The position numbers and the translations under genes were made by a program. This document shows positions 1 to 6,061 of a DNA stretch of 6,193 nt, one piece after another. Origin of the DNA: Roseburia_D sp964388945 (GTDB taxonomy: Bacteria > Bacillota > Clostridia > Lachnospirales > Lachnospiraceae); assembly GCA_964388945.1 (NCBI GenBank), contig CAYMCM010000096.1, forward strand, positions 1 through 6,193, in the 5' to 3' direction. The notes under the pieces are model-generated. The model was not told the origin of the DNA. It saw only the letters and a list, made by a program, of their open reading frames with translations, and ran no database searches. Each line of letters starts with the position of its first letter. The first letter of the stretch is position 1.

Positions 1-36
1 AATATGGATTTCTACGAATTATAAAAAATGCAAAGT

Positions 37-73
37 AAAAGAGGGCAGACGGGAAAACCGCCTGCCCTCTTTT
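37..73 (+). terminator. Hairpin terminator, possibly bidirectional
   Basis: An inverted repeat pairs positions 37-48 with 62-73 over 12 uninterrupted base pairs. After one A-C mismatch it continues for three more G-C pairs around a GAAAA loop (53-57). The stem is GC-rich in the middle and ends in an AAAA/TTTT pair, the usual shape of an intrinsic terminator that can work in both directions. It probably ends transcription of a gene lying just left of the window and insulates the small gene at 249. Confidence 0.88.
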
Positions 74-178
74 GAGGGGAGTATAAATAATTAATAAGGG
101 GTATAACTTGATAAAAAGATATTTCTTTTTACGGAAGAATTATAATATACTTTAAATGAAAAAGCAAATGAAAAACCA

Positions 179-209
179 TGAATAATATGTGAACGCCCCG
201 GAGATACTA
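179..209 (+). promoter_or_regulatory. Candidate forespore (sigma F/sigma G type) promoter
   Basis: A -35-like TGAATA (179-184) lies 15 bases before GGAGATACTA (200-209). The second element fits the sigma F -10 pattern GG-N2-A-N-A-N-T-R, as I recall it from Bacillus subtilis, at every fixed position. Read as sigma G, the -35 (G-N-A-T-R) fits and GATACTA (203-209) follows after 18 bases, differing from CATACTA only in the first base. Transcription would start near 216, giving a short leader before the ribosome binding site at 233-240. The elements are visible; assignment to a sporulation sigma factor is inference. A TATAAT at 141-146 is an alternative sigma-A -10 box, but it has no good -35. 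Confidence 0.42.
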
Positions 210-248
210 ACGCCGTAGTAAGTTTTTAGTTCAAGGAGGAATAGAAAA

Positions 249-419
249 ATGGCAAAGAACAGTGAAAACATGAACAATAAGAGTACGAACACTACAGGCA
301 GCAATAACGCGGGAAGCAATCGAGCAAAGAATGGATTTGGCGAGAACAGTGAAAAGAATAAGAGCCAGGATAAAACAGAGGATAAAGCTGGTTCTGACAG
401 CACAAACGTGAACCGATAA
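249..419 (+). CDS. Small Asn/Ser/Lys-rich hydrophilic protein (hypothetical, possibly spore-associated)
   Basis: This 56-residue open frame starts at ATG 249, eight bases after a near-perfect Shine-Dalgarno (AAGGAGGA, 233-240), and ends with TAA at 417-419. The product is low in complexity: 13 Asn, 8 Ser, 7 Lys and 5 Thr, one aromatic residue (Phe30), no Cys, and almost no aliphatic residues, so it is probably unstructured and soluble. It has no signal peptide or membrane segment. It is a single-gene unit bounded by terminators at 37-73 and 463-506. I do not recognise a family with certainty. The composition, the small size, the Asn-Gly-Phe-Gly stretch (28-31) and the forespore-like promoter recall small acid-soluble spore proteins of the gamma/Tlp kind, but only loosely. 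That it is a real gene is likely from the ribosome binding site and flanking signals; its function is a guess. Confidence 0.75.
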   Translation: MAKNSENMNNKSTNTTGSNNAGSNRAKNGFGENSEKNKSQDKTEDKAGSDSTNVNR

Positions 420-462
420 GAATTTGGGCAGTCACACCCGAAAGCAGAAAAGAATATGATAA

Positions 463-506
463 ATAAAAACAGGTTACAGAGGCAAAGATCTGCAGCCTGT
501 TTTTAT
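463..506 (+). terminator. Intrinsic terminator after the small gene
   Basis: Positions 463-473 pair with 496-506 (core AAAAACAGG with CCTGTTTTT). Pairing continues inward through a G-T and a T-A pair, one A-C mismatch, and CAGA/TCTG (477-480 with 489-492), leaving an eight-base loop. A run of five T (500-504) forms the 3' arm and tail. It lies 43 bases after the stop of the small gene and 30 bases before the rhodanese start, separating the two units. Confidence 0.85.
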
Positions 507-535
507 ATTCTTCTGTTATCAGGGAGGGGAATGGG

Positions 536-865
536 ATGATAAAGATAATCGGTGTTGAGGATTTAGATGAACTGCTTGTAAGAGAGGATATTATGATTGT
601 GGATCTGCGTCCTCCTGAGGCGTATCACAAATATCATATCAAAGGAGCTAGAAATTATCCGTATGATGAGATGGATACATGGGAAAGGGAACTTCTGGCG
701 AAACGCAGACTGTTACTTTACTGTGAGCGCGGAAGTGAGAGTCTGATGGCGGCGAGGCGTTTAAACCGCAGGGCAAATGAGGTGTTTACGCTGGTCGGAG
801 GCGTGAGAGCGGTATATGATCTTGAAAAGAGAAATTCGATTGACAGTCGGGGCAGGAACAGATAA
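536..865 (+). CDS. Single-domain rhodanese-like sulfurtransferase
   Basis: The product is a 109-residue cytoplasmic protein made of one rhodanese domain, the size of GlpE/PspE-type proteins. Rhodanese motifs appear in order: IVDLR (21-25), the H-I-K-G-A-R-N segment (34-40) typical of the CH2A region, the active-site loop C-E-R-G-S-E-S (63-69) with catalytic Cys63, and LVGGV (86-90). Known members carry a persulfide on this Cys and pass sulfur to acceptors; the acceptor here cannot be told. The segment after the Gly-Gly lacks the usual Trp, and the last 15 residues are polar and probably outside the fold. The start at ATG 536 is set by GGAGG at 523-527; the ATG at 531 runs straight into a stop. 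The next gene follows after 46 bases, and a possible internal promoter overlaps this gene's end. Confidence 0.92.
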   Translation: MIKIIGVEDLDELLVREDIMIVDLRPPEAYHKYHIKGARNYPYDEMDTWERELLAKRRLLLYCERGSESLMAARRLNRRANEVFTLVGGVRAVYDLEKRNSIDSRGRNR

Positions 866-868
866 TAT
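840..868 (+). promoter_or_regulatory. Possible sigma-A promoter for the methyltransferase operon
   Basis: A perfect -35 hexamer TTGACA (840-845) is followed after 17 bases by TAATAT (863-868), which matches the -10 consensus at four of six positions. GATAAT (861-866, 15-base spacer) and TATAAA (866-871, 20-base spacer) are alternatives. The -35 lies inside the final rhodanese codons and the -10 overlaps its stop codon. A start near 875 would let the operon from 912 be transcribed independently of the rhodanese. Confidence 0.4.
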
Positions 869-911
869 AAAGCTAGATAAATATAGGATTTTACGAAAAT
901 GGAGAAAGTGA

Positions 912-2060
912 ATGAAAATGTATCAACTGGTGGCACCCTGCCATTTTGGATTAGAAGCAGTTTTGAAGAGAGAAATTTATGATCTCGGCTATGAAATCAC
1001 ACAAGTGGAAGATGGAAGAGTAACGTTTGAGGGAGACGCAGAAGCAATCTGTCGATCCAATGTTTTTTTGCGTACAGCGGAGCGTGTGCTGTTGTTGGTG
1101 GGACGGTTTCGGGCAACTACGTTCGATGAACTGTTCGAAGGTGTAAAAGCGCTGCCTTGGGAGGAATATCTGCCGAAAGACGCGAAGTTCTGGGTGAAAA
1201 AGGCATCTTCGATCAAAAGTAAATTATTTAGTTCATCCGATATACAATCTATTGTTAAAAAGGCAATCGTAGAACGACTAAAACGGGAATATGATGTAGA
1301 GTGGTTTCAGGAAGATGGGGCGGCTTATCCGATCCGTGTATTTTTACTGAAGGATGAAGTGATGGTTACCCTGGATACTTCAGGTGAATCGTTACATAAG
1401 CGCGGATACCGTACTATGACGAGCAAGGCGCCGCTGACCGAGACGTTGGCGGCGGCACTGCTCATGCTGACTCCATGGAAAGCAGACCGCATTTTTGTCG
1501 ATCCGTTCTGTGGAAGTGGAACTTTTCCGATTGAAGCAGCAATGATGGCGGCAAATATCGCGCCGGGGATGAATCGTGAATTCGTGGCAGAACAGTGGAC
1601 GAATCTGATCGAGCGAAAGTTATGGTACGACACGGTGGAGGAAGCGGAAGAACTTGTGGACACCAGTGTTGCGGTTGATATTCAAGGCTATGATATTGAC
1701 GGAGAAGTGGTGAAGGCAGCGCGTGAAAACGCGAAGCGGGCAGGCGTAGCAGAGATGATCCATTTTCAGGAGCGTCCGGTGAGTGAACTGCGTCATCCGA
1801 AAAAATACGGTTTTATTGTGACGAATCCACCGTATGGAGAGCGTTTGGAGGATAAAAAGGATCTGCCCCAATTGTATGCGCAGATCGGCGAAGCATACAA
1901 GAATCTGGATTCGTGGTCGATGTATTTGATTACGAGTTATGAGGATACGGAGAAATATATCGGGCGTAAGGCGGACAAGAACCGTAAAATTTACAATGGA
2001 ATGTTAAAGACTTATTTTTATCAGTTTATGGGACCGAAACCGCCCAAAAGGAAGAAATAA
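912..2060 (+). CDS. rlmL: THUMP-domain 23S rRNA (guanine-N2-) methyltransferase, RlmL/YpsC family
   Basis: The product is a 382-residue SAM-dependent RNA methyltransferase of the COG0116 family, similar in length to Bacillus YpsC and lacking the second methyltransferase domain fused in E. coli RlmL. An N-terminal ferredoxin-like plus THUMP region (about 1-155) binds RNA. A linker with G-Y-R and K-A-P-L-T-E-T (165-178) leads into the Rossmann methyltransferase domain: SAM-binding D-P-F-C-G-S-G-T (197-204), the acidic motif G-Y-D-I-D (259-263), and catalytic N-P-P-Y-G-E-R-L (305-312), the N-P-P-Y type used for exocyclic amino groups. Family members make N2-methylguanosine in 23S rRNA; the exact site here is inferred, not seen. 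The start at ATG 912 has GGAG at 901-904; the in-frame ATG at 918 would be too far from it. The tail Pro-Pro-Lys-Arg-Lys-Lys is basic and its codons hold the ribosome binding site of the next gene, which begins with no gap. Confidence 0.93.
   Translation: MKMYQLVAPCHFGLEAVLKREIYDLGYEITQVEDGRVTFEGDAEAICRSNVFLRTAERVLLLVGRFRATTFDELFEGVKALPWEEYLPKDAKFWVKKASSIKSKLFSSSDIQSIVKKAIVERLKREYDVEWFQEDGAAYPIRVFLLKDEVMVTLDTSGESLHKRGYRTMTSKAPLTETLAAALLMLTPWKADRIFVDPFCGSGTFPIEAAMMAANIAPGMNREFVAEQWTNLIERKLWYDTVEEAEELVDTSVAVDIQGYDIDGEVVKAARENAKRAGVAEMIHFQERPVSELRHPKKYGFIVTNPPYGERLEDKKDLPQLYAQIGEAYKNLDSWSMYLITSYEDTEKYIGRKADKNRKIYNGMLKTYFYQFMGPKPPKRKK
2048..2054 (+). promoter_or_regulatory. Ribosome binding site of the C1 protease inside the rlmL 3' end
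   Basis: The purine-rich AAGGAAG at 2048-2054 lies six bases before ATG 2061 and is formed by the Lys-Arg-Lys codons that end the methyltransferase. With the TAA at 2058-2060 touching the ATG, terminating ribosomes may reinitiate directly, which would couple translation of the two genes. The site fixes 2061 as the protease start. Confidence 0.7.
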
Positions 2061-3773
2061 ATGCGTTACTCAGGAAGATATGTGATTTTGACCGCTTTTT
2101 TGGCGGGAGCATTATTGCTGAAATTTAATAATGTGGATCAGGCTTACGAGGAAGTGGAATCGTTTCGCGGGGCAAGTATACAAAAGAATATCTGGAATCC
2201 ATTGATCGCTGAGAGTGTGAATCAAAAAGAAATTTCGCTTATGGTGGATGCAAAATCTTATACCAGTCAGGATATGCATGTTTTCATGGATGATAACTTG
2301 AATCTGATGGTTCCGGTGAAGGCTTTGCGTGACAGTTTTGATTGCAGTGCACATATTTATCACGGAAAAGAACTGCTGGTTGAAAAGTATGCCAATGAAG
2401 TGAAGTTCCCGCTTGATGAAAATGAGGTGCCAGTCAATAACGATAAAGATAAAGTTTCATCCGGGATGCGGCAGATTAACGGGGAATACTATGTTTCGCT
2501 TGAGACGCTTTCTGATAGTCTGGGATATTCGTATTCTTGGAATATGGAGGAAAATTCCGCAGTTACTGCAAGTGGAAAATCCGGAGATGTGAGCATTGTG
2601 CCGGCGCGCTACAGTCTGCGGGAAAAGATGCGTGCATCGGGCGTGAAAAATCAGGGCAGCCACGGGACTTGTTGGGCGTTTGCCTCACTTACTGCATTGG
2701 AATCATCGCTTTTGCCGGAGGAATCCTTGGAGTTTTCGCCGGATCATATGAGTATTCAAAACAGTTTTGCGCTGAATCAGGATTATGGCGGTGATTATAC
2801 GATGAGTCTGGCTTATCTGCTTGCATGGCAGGGACCGGTGCTTGAGGAGGATGACCCGTATGGGGATGATGAATCTGATGACACGTTAAAGCCGGTTAAG
2901 CATGTGCAGGAAGTGCAGATCATAGGGAGCAAGGACTTTCAGAAAATAAAAGAGGCCGTGTTTAAGCATGGTGGTGTGCAGACGTCTATTTATAGTGCGT
3001 TAAAAAGTTCACAAAGCCGCTCGGAATTTTATAACAGCAAGACGAAAGCGTATTGCTATATGGGAAAAGAGAAGCCGAATCATGATGTGGTCATTATCGG
3101 ATGGGATGACAATTATTCCAAAGATAATTTTCCGGTGGATTTGGAAGGGGACGGCGCGTTTATCTGCCAGAATAGCTGGGGAAGAGATTTTGGAGATGAC
3201 GGCGTATTTTATGTTTCCTATTATGACACAAATATCGGCATTCATAATGTGGTGTATACCGGAATCGAGGACGTAGATAATTATGATGACATTTATCAGT
3301 CGGACCTCTGCGGATGGGTCGGGCAGCTCGGCTTTAATTCCGGTCATATATTCGGAGCCAATGTATTTTCGGCAAAAAGTGCGGAAAATATCAGTGCGGT
3401 GGGATTTTATGCGCTTGGAACGGATACCGAGTACCGCATCTATATGGTGCCTGAGTTTACGGATAGCAGTTCGCTGGCGAAAAGGCAGTTAGTGGCAGAA
3501 GGAAAGTTTGACAGTGCCGGGTATTATACAGTGTCGTTTGATACACCGGTAGCAGTAGAAGAAGGAGAACGGTTCGCAGTGGTCGTTGAACTTACCACAC
3601 CGGATTCGGTACATCCGCTTGCGATCGAATATGCGGCAGATGAAACGACGGAAAATGTGGATCTTTGTGATGGAGAGGGATACATCAGTGCGCAGGGGAC
3701 TTCATGGGAGAACGTGGAAAACGGACAGAACTGTAATCTGTGTATCAAGGCATATGGTAAAGAACAGCAATAG
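2061..3773 (+). CDS. Membrane-anchored papain-family (C1) cysteine protease with stalk-like N-domain and lectin-like C-domain
   Basis: This 570-residue protein begins with a short basic segment and a hydrophobic helix (about 8-21). No clear signal-peptidase site follows, so it is probably an N-terminal anchor with the rest outside the membrane. Residues about 65-170 hold two half-repeats resembling the copper-amine-oxidase N-terminal ('stalk') fold: LMVPVKALRDSF (82-93) and YYVSLETLSDSLGYSYSW (143-160). The C1 peptidase domain spans about 182-400 and carries the full catalytic set: Gln198 (NQGS), Cys204 (GTCWAF), His341 (NHDVVIIGW) and Asn371 (QNSWG). Residues about 412-567 are beta-rich and fit the lectin-like domain found after C1 peptidases such as Clostridioides difficile Cwp84. 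Unlike Cwp84 there are no CWB2 wall-binding repeats. The likely role is cleavage of surface or secreted proteins; the substrate is unknown. It lies between rlmL (no gap) and the amidase gene (17 bases). Confidence 0.9.
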   Translation: MRYSGRYVILTAFLAGALLLKFNNVDQAYEEVESFRGASIQKNIWNPLIAESVNQKEISLMVDAKSYTSQDMHVFMDDNLNLMVPVKALRDSFDCSAHIYHGKELLVEKYANEVKFPLDENEVPVNNDKDKVSSGMRQINGEYYVSLETLSDSLGYSYSWNMEENSAVTASGKSGDVSIVPARYSLREKMRASGVKNQGSHGTCWAFASLTALESSLLPEESLEFSPDHMSIQNSFALNQDYGGDYTMSLAYLLAWQGPVLEEDDPYGDDESDDTLKPVKHVQEVQIIGSKDFQKIKEAVFKHGGVQTSIYSALKSSQSRSEFYNSKTKAYCYMGKEKPNHDVVIIGWDDNYSKDNFPVDLEGDGAFICQNSWGRDFGDDGVFYVSYYDTNIGIHNVVYTGIEDVDNYDDIYQSDLCGWVGQLGFNSGHIFGANVFSAKSAENISAVGFYALGTDTEYRIYMVPEFTDSSSLAKRQLVAEGKFDSAGYYTVSFDTPVAVEEGERFAVVVELTTPDSVHPLAIEYAADETTENVDLCDGEGYISAQGTSWENVENGQNCNLCIKAYGKEQQ

Positions 3774-3790
3774 TCGGAGGCGGTTTACAT

Positions 3791-4858
3791 ATGGAACAGC
3801 GGGTAATAAAGATCGCAGCCATTTTTATGGTAATATTTACAGTGGTTATCTGTGCTGTGTCATTCTATCTGCCGGGATTTCATGAAAGGGAGATAGCGGC
3901 AGAAGAGCAGGCAGCGCGGGAAAAAGAAGTTGTGGCGCATATGGATATGGTGGAGATCGGAAGTACAGATGGAGCGGCGGAAGAAGAAGTTACGTTTTCG
4001 CAGCAGCTCCGTATCACATTACCGGAAGGTGTGTCACAGGAGCAGGTACTCATCAATGATCAGTATATTTCCCAGACGGTGGATATTATTTTTCCGGGGG
4101 CAGGGACAGATTATCTGTATCAGAGTCCGATCATAGGGCGCAGCAACCACATTGACAATCTGACGTTTGAAAGTGAAAGCGGGCAGGGGATCATAGAGAT
4201 CACATTGGATAAAGTGTTCGAGGTGCAGCCCACGTTTTTGGATGGTTATCTGTATCTTGATTTTATCCCGCTGCATGATATTTATGATAAAGTGGTCGTG
4301 ATCGATGCAGGGCATGGTGGAAATATGCCTGGTGCGACCATAGGCGGACATTGTGAGAAAGATATAGATCTTGCGATTGTTTTACAGTTAAAGCAGATTT
4401 TTGAGGAAAACCCGGACAGCAGTATCGGGGTATATTATACGAGGGTAGATGATACGAATCCTTCGTTTGAGGAACGTGTCGGGTTGGCAAATAAGGCGGA
4501 TGCGGATCTGTTTATCAGTGTGCACAACAACTCTACGGTGAGCGGAAAGACATCGAGCGTAAACGGAACAGCGGTTATGTATGATGAATTAAAGGAGGAC
4601 ACCGGACATGGCACGAAGGAGTTGGCGCAGATCTGTGTGGATGAAGTTTCGGGAATCCTTGGAAGCCGGAACCGCGGAATCATAAACGGCAATGAGATTT
4701 ACATTATCCGAAACAGTGAGGTTCCGGTAGCGCTGATCGAAGTCGGGTTTATGACGAATGCGACGGAGTTGCAGAATCTGTCTTCCCCGGAATATCAAAG
4801 AATGACAGCACAGGGAATTTATAATGCGATCATGCGTGCGTTCCGGGAAGGATTTTAA
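3791..4858 (+). CDS. Membrane-anchored N-acetylmuramoyl-L-alanine amidase (Amidase_3)
   Basis: This 355-residue zinc amidase would cut the bond between MurNAc and L-Ala of peptidoglycan stems outside the membrane. A single hydrophobic segment (about 7-27) after a basic start suggests a type II anchor, followed by a Glu/Ala-rich, probably helical linker (31-66). Residues about 67-162 form a beta-rich module reminiscent of AMIN-type wall-targeting domains, though I cannot assign it firmly. The catalytic domain (about 167-355) has the expected zinc and catalytic residues: His175 (DAGHGG), Glu189 (HCEKDIDL), His245 (FISVHNNS) and Glu317 (ALIEVGFMTN). The ligand motif reads HNN where HAN is commoner. 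GGAGG at 3776-3780 supports ATG 3791. It resembles spore amidase CwlD in having an anchor plus Amidase_3, but is over 100 residues longer. It shares an operon with the upstream surface protease, and rdgB follows after 15 bases. Confidence 0.92.
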   Translation: MEQRVIKIAAIFMVIFTVVICAVSFYLPGFHEREIAAEEQAAREKEVVAHMDMVEIGSTDGAAEEEVTFSQQLRITLPEGVSQEQVLINDQYISQTVDIIFPGAGTDYLYQSPIIGRSNHIDNLTFESESGQGIIEITLDKVFEVQPTFLDGYLYLDFIPLHDIYDKVVVIDAGHGGNMPGATIGGHCEKDIDLAIVLQLKQIFEENPDSSIGVYYTRVDDTNPSFEERVGLANKADADLFISVHNNSTVSGKTSSVNGTAVMYDELKEDTGHGTKELAQICVDEVSGILGSRNRGIINGNEIYIIRNSEVPVALIEVGFMTNATELQNLSSPEYQRMTAQGIYNAIMRAFREGF

Positions 4859-4873
4859 GAAAGGAAAGATAAT

Positions 4874-5470
4874 ATGGCAGAGAAAATTATTTTTGCAACT
4901 GGAAATAAAAATAAGATGAAAGAGATCCGCGAGATATTGAGTGACCTCGGAATGGAGATCCTTTCGATGAAGGAAGCGGGGATAGAGCCTGACATTACAG
5001 AAGACGGGAAAACGTTTGAGGAGAATGCGCTGATCAAGGCACGTGCAGTTGCGGCGCATACAGATGCCGCGGTTTTGGCGGATGATTCAGGTCTGGAGAT
5101 TGACTATCTGAATAAGGAGCCGGGAATCTATTCAGCACGTTATCTGGGAGAAGATACCTCCTATGAGATAAAAAATCAGGCATTGTTAGACCGACTGGCT
5201 GGAGTGAAAAAAGAACTTCGTACTGCGCGTTTTGTATGCGCAATCGCAGCAGTGCTTCCGGATAAGCGGGAATTTGTCGTGCGCGGAACGATAGAGGGCT
5301 ATATTGGAGATAGACCTGCGGGAGCAAACGGCTTTGGCTATGATCCGATTTTTTATGTGGAGGACTATGGTTGTTCTACGGCGGAATTGTCGGAAGAAAA
5401 GAAGAATGAAGTGAGCCACAGGGGAAAAGCGCTGCGTGCCATGAAAGAAATTCTGAAAAAGGAAGCATAG
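4874..5470 (+). CDS. rdgB: RdgB/HAM1-type XTP/dITP diphosphatase
   Basis: This 198-residue cytoplasmic enzyme hydrolyses non-canonical purine triphosphates (XTP, ITP, dITP) to the monophosphate and pyrophosphate, keeping deaminated bases out of DNA and RNA. All family hallmarks are present: T-G-N-x-x-K near the N-terminus (9-14), F-E-E-N-A (48-52), L-A-D-D-S-G-L (68-74) with the catalytic Asp pair, P-G-I-Y-S-A-R-Y (83-90), G-A-N-G-F-G-Y-D-P-I-F (150-160) and S-H-R-G-K-A-L (181-187). The length is normal for the family. AAGGAAAG (4861-4868) sets the start at ATG 4874. The neighbour yfcE follows after one base, the same pairing as ysnA-ysnB in Bacillus subtilis. In B. subtilis rph and gerM stand upstream; here that place is taken by the amidase and protease genes. 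Confidence 0.96.
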   Translation: MAEKIIFATGNKNKMKEIREILSDLGMEILSMKEAGIEPDITEDGKTFEENALIKARAVAAHTDAAVLADDSGLEIDYLNKEPGIYSARYLGEDTSYEIKNQALLDRLAGVKKELRTARFVCAIAAVLPDKREFVVRGTIEGYIGDRPAGANGFGYDPIFYVEDYGCSTAELSEEKKNEVSHRGKALRAMKEILKKEA

Positions 5471-5471
5471 C

Positions 5472-5972
5472 ATGAAGGTACTGATCGTAAGTGATACCCA
5501 TAGAAAACATAAAAACCTTGAGATCGCGCTAGGGCGGCAGCAGCCGATCGATCTTTTGATCCATCTGGGAGATGCAGAAGGATATGAGGATTATATTGCA
5601 GAGCTGGCAGGCTGTCCGATCGAGATCGTTGCGGGAAATAATGATTTTTTTTCCAGACTGGAGAGGGAAAAAATGATACTGCTCGGCAATTATAAGGTGT
5701 TTCTTACGCATGGAAATTATTATTATGTGCAGTCCGGGCTTGCAGACATTAAAAGTGTGGCGAAGTCCAAAGGGGCAGACATTGTGATGTTCGGGCATAC
5801 GCATATCCCGGTCATAGACTATGATGATGACATTATTGCGCTCAATCCGGGGAGTCTGTCCCATCCCAGACAGGAGGGACATCAGCCGTCTTATATTCTG
5901 ATGGAGATTGACAAAAAAGGTCAGGCACATTTTTCGATACATTTTTTGAAAAAAAATGAAAAAGGGTGTTGA
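5472..5972 (+). CDS. yfcE: YfcE/YsnB-family metallophosphoesterase
   Basis: The 166-residue product is a compact calcineurin-like phosphodiesterase of the YfcE/MJ0936 family, soluble and probably active with Mn2+ or Ni2+. The dinuclear metal ligands are all visible: S-D-T-H (7-10; Asp8, His10), G-D-A-E (33-36; Asp34), G-N-N-D (55-58; Asn57), T-H-G (79-81; His80) and G-H-T-H (108-111; His109, His111), followed by N-P-G-S (124-127). Family members cleave phosphodiester model substrates in vitro; the physiological substrate is not established. ATG 5472 is preceded by AAGGAAG inside the last rdgB codons, and the one-base gap suggests coupled translation. A run of eight T at 5645-5652 encodes Asp-Phe-Phe-Ser. 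The last nine codons are A-rich and overlap the tRNA promoter, whose -35 hexamer contains this gene's TGA stop. Confidence 0.94.
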   Translation: MKVLIVSDTHRKHKNLEIALGRQQPIDLLIHLGDAEGYEDYIAELAGCPIEIVAGNNDFFSRLEREKMILLGNYKVFLTHGNYYYVQSGLADIKSVAKSKGADIVMFGHTHIPVIDYDDDIIALNPGSLSHPRQEGHQPSYILMEIDKKGQAHFSIHFLKKNEKGC

Positions 5973-5997
5973 CAACTATCCGGTAGTGAGATATAAT
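5949..5997 (+). promoter_or_regulatory. Consensus sigma-A promoter with A-rich upstream tract for the tRNA cluster
   Basis: The hexamers match consensus perfectly: TTGACA at 5969-5974 and TATAAT at 5992-5997, with the optimal 17-base spacer. Just upstream (5949-5963) lie A8 and A5 runs separated by TG, placed where an UP element would contact the alpha subunit of RNA polymerase. Transcription should begin about 6004-6006, giving a 5' leader of roughly 57 bases before the first tRNA. Such promoters are expected for stable RNA genes. There is no terminator between yfcE and this promoter, so operon read-through may also reach the tRNAs. Confidence 0.9.
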
Positions 5998-6061
5998 ATG
6001 TCTTGCGTCACGGCAAGGGGCGATAAAAAAATAAATGATTGCAGTTAGCATTTTAGTGTGA

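Noticed and set aside
1..38. Possible C-terminal end of a gene left of the window (stops in two frames at 22-24 and 36-38)
   Set aside because: The terminator at 37-73 implies an upstream gene, but fewer than 13 codons are visible, neither frame can be preferred, and the gene may end before the window.
205..230. Mutually exclusive hairpins (TACTA at 205-209 with TAGTA at 216-220, or ACTAA at 206-210 with TTAGT at 226-230) resembling an attenuator before the small gene
   Set aside because: Both stems are only five A/T-rich pairs, and if the promoter at 179-209 is right, their left arms overlap the -10 element and are not transcribed.
152..403. Minus-strand open frame rich in Leu and Phe, looking like a membrane protein
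   Set aside because: It is the antisense of the Asn/Lys-rich small gene, whose A-rich codons read as Phe/Leu in reverse. It has no good ribosome binding site, and the plus-strand gene has a strong one.
431..460. Weak sigma-A promoter (GTCACA, 18 bases, TATGAT) for the rhodanese gene
   Set aside because: The -35 matches only four of six bases, and the start would fall inside the terminator stem at 463-506. It might let transcripts escape that hairpin, but the evidence is too thin to annotate.
4589..5059. Minus-strand 156-codon open frame
   Set aside because: It lies entirely antisense to the amidase end and the rdgB start, both of which have full catalytic motifs. It shows no recognisable motif of its own.
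5645..5652. Run of eight T in yfcE as a phase-variation or slippage site
   Set aside because: Eight bases is short for a contingency locus, it encodes a plausible Asp-Phe-Phe-Ser just after the GNND motif, and the frame is intact.
5940..5958. Perfect inverted repeat (CATTTTTT, GAA, AAAAAATG) near the yfcE end as a terminator
   Set aside because: Seven of the eight pairs are A-T, there is no following T run, and a three-base loop makes it weak. The A tract is better explained as coding sequence plus an UP-like element.
5529..5975. Minus-strand 148-codon open frame
   Set aside because: It is antisense to yfcE, whose metal-binding motifs are complete. It has no family signature.
6002..6017. 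Hairpin CTTGC/GCAAG in the tRNA leader as a regulatory element
   Set aside because: It has only five pairs, and the predicted start at 6004-6006 would remove part of the left arm from the transcript.
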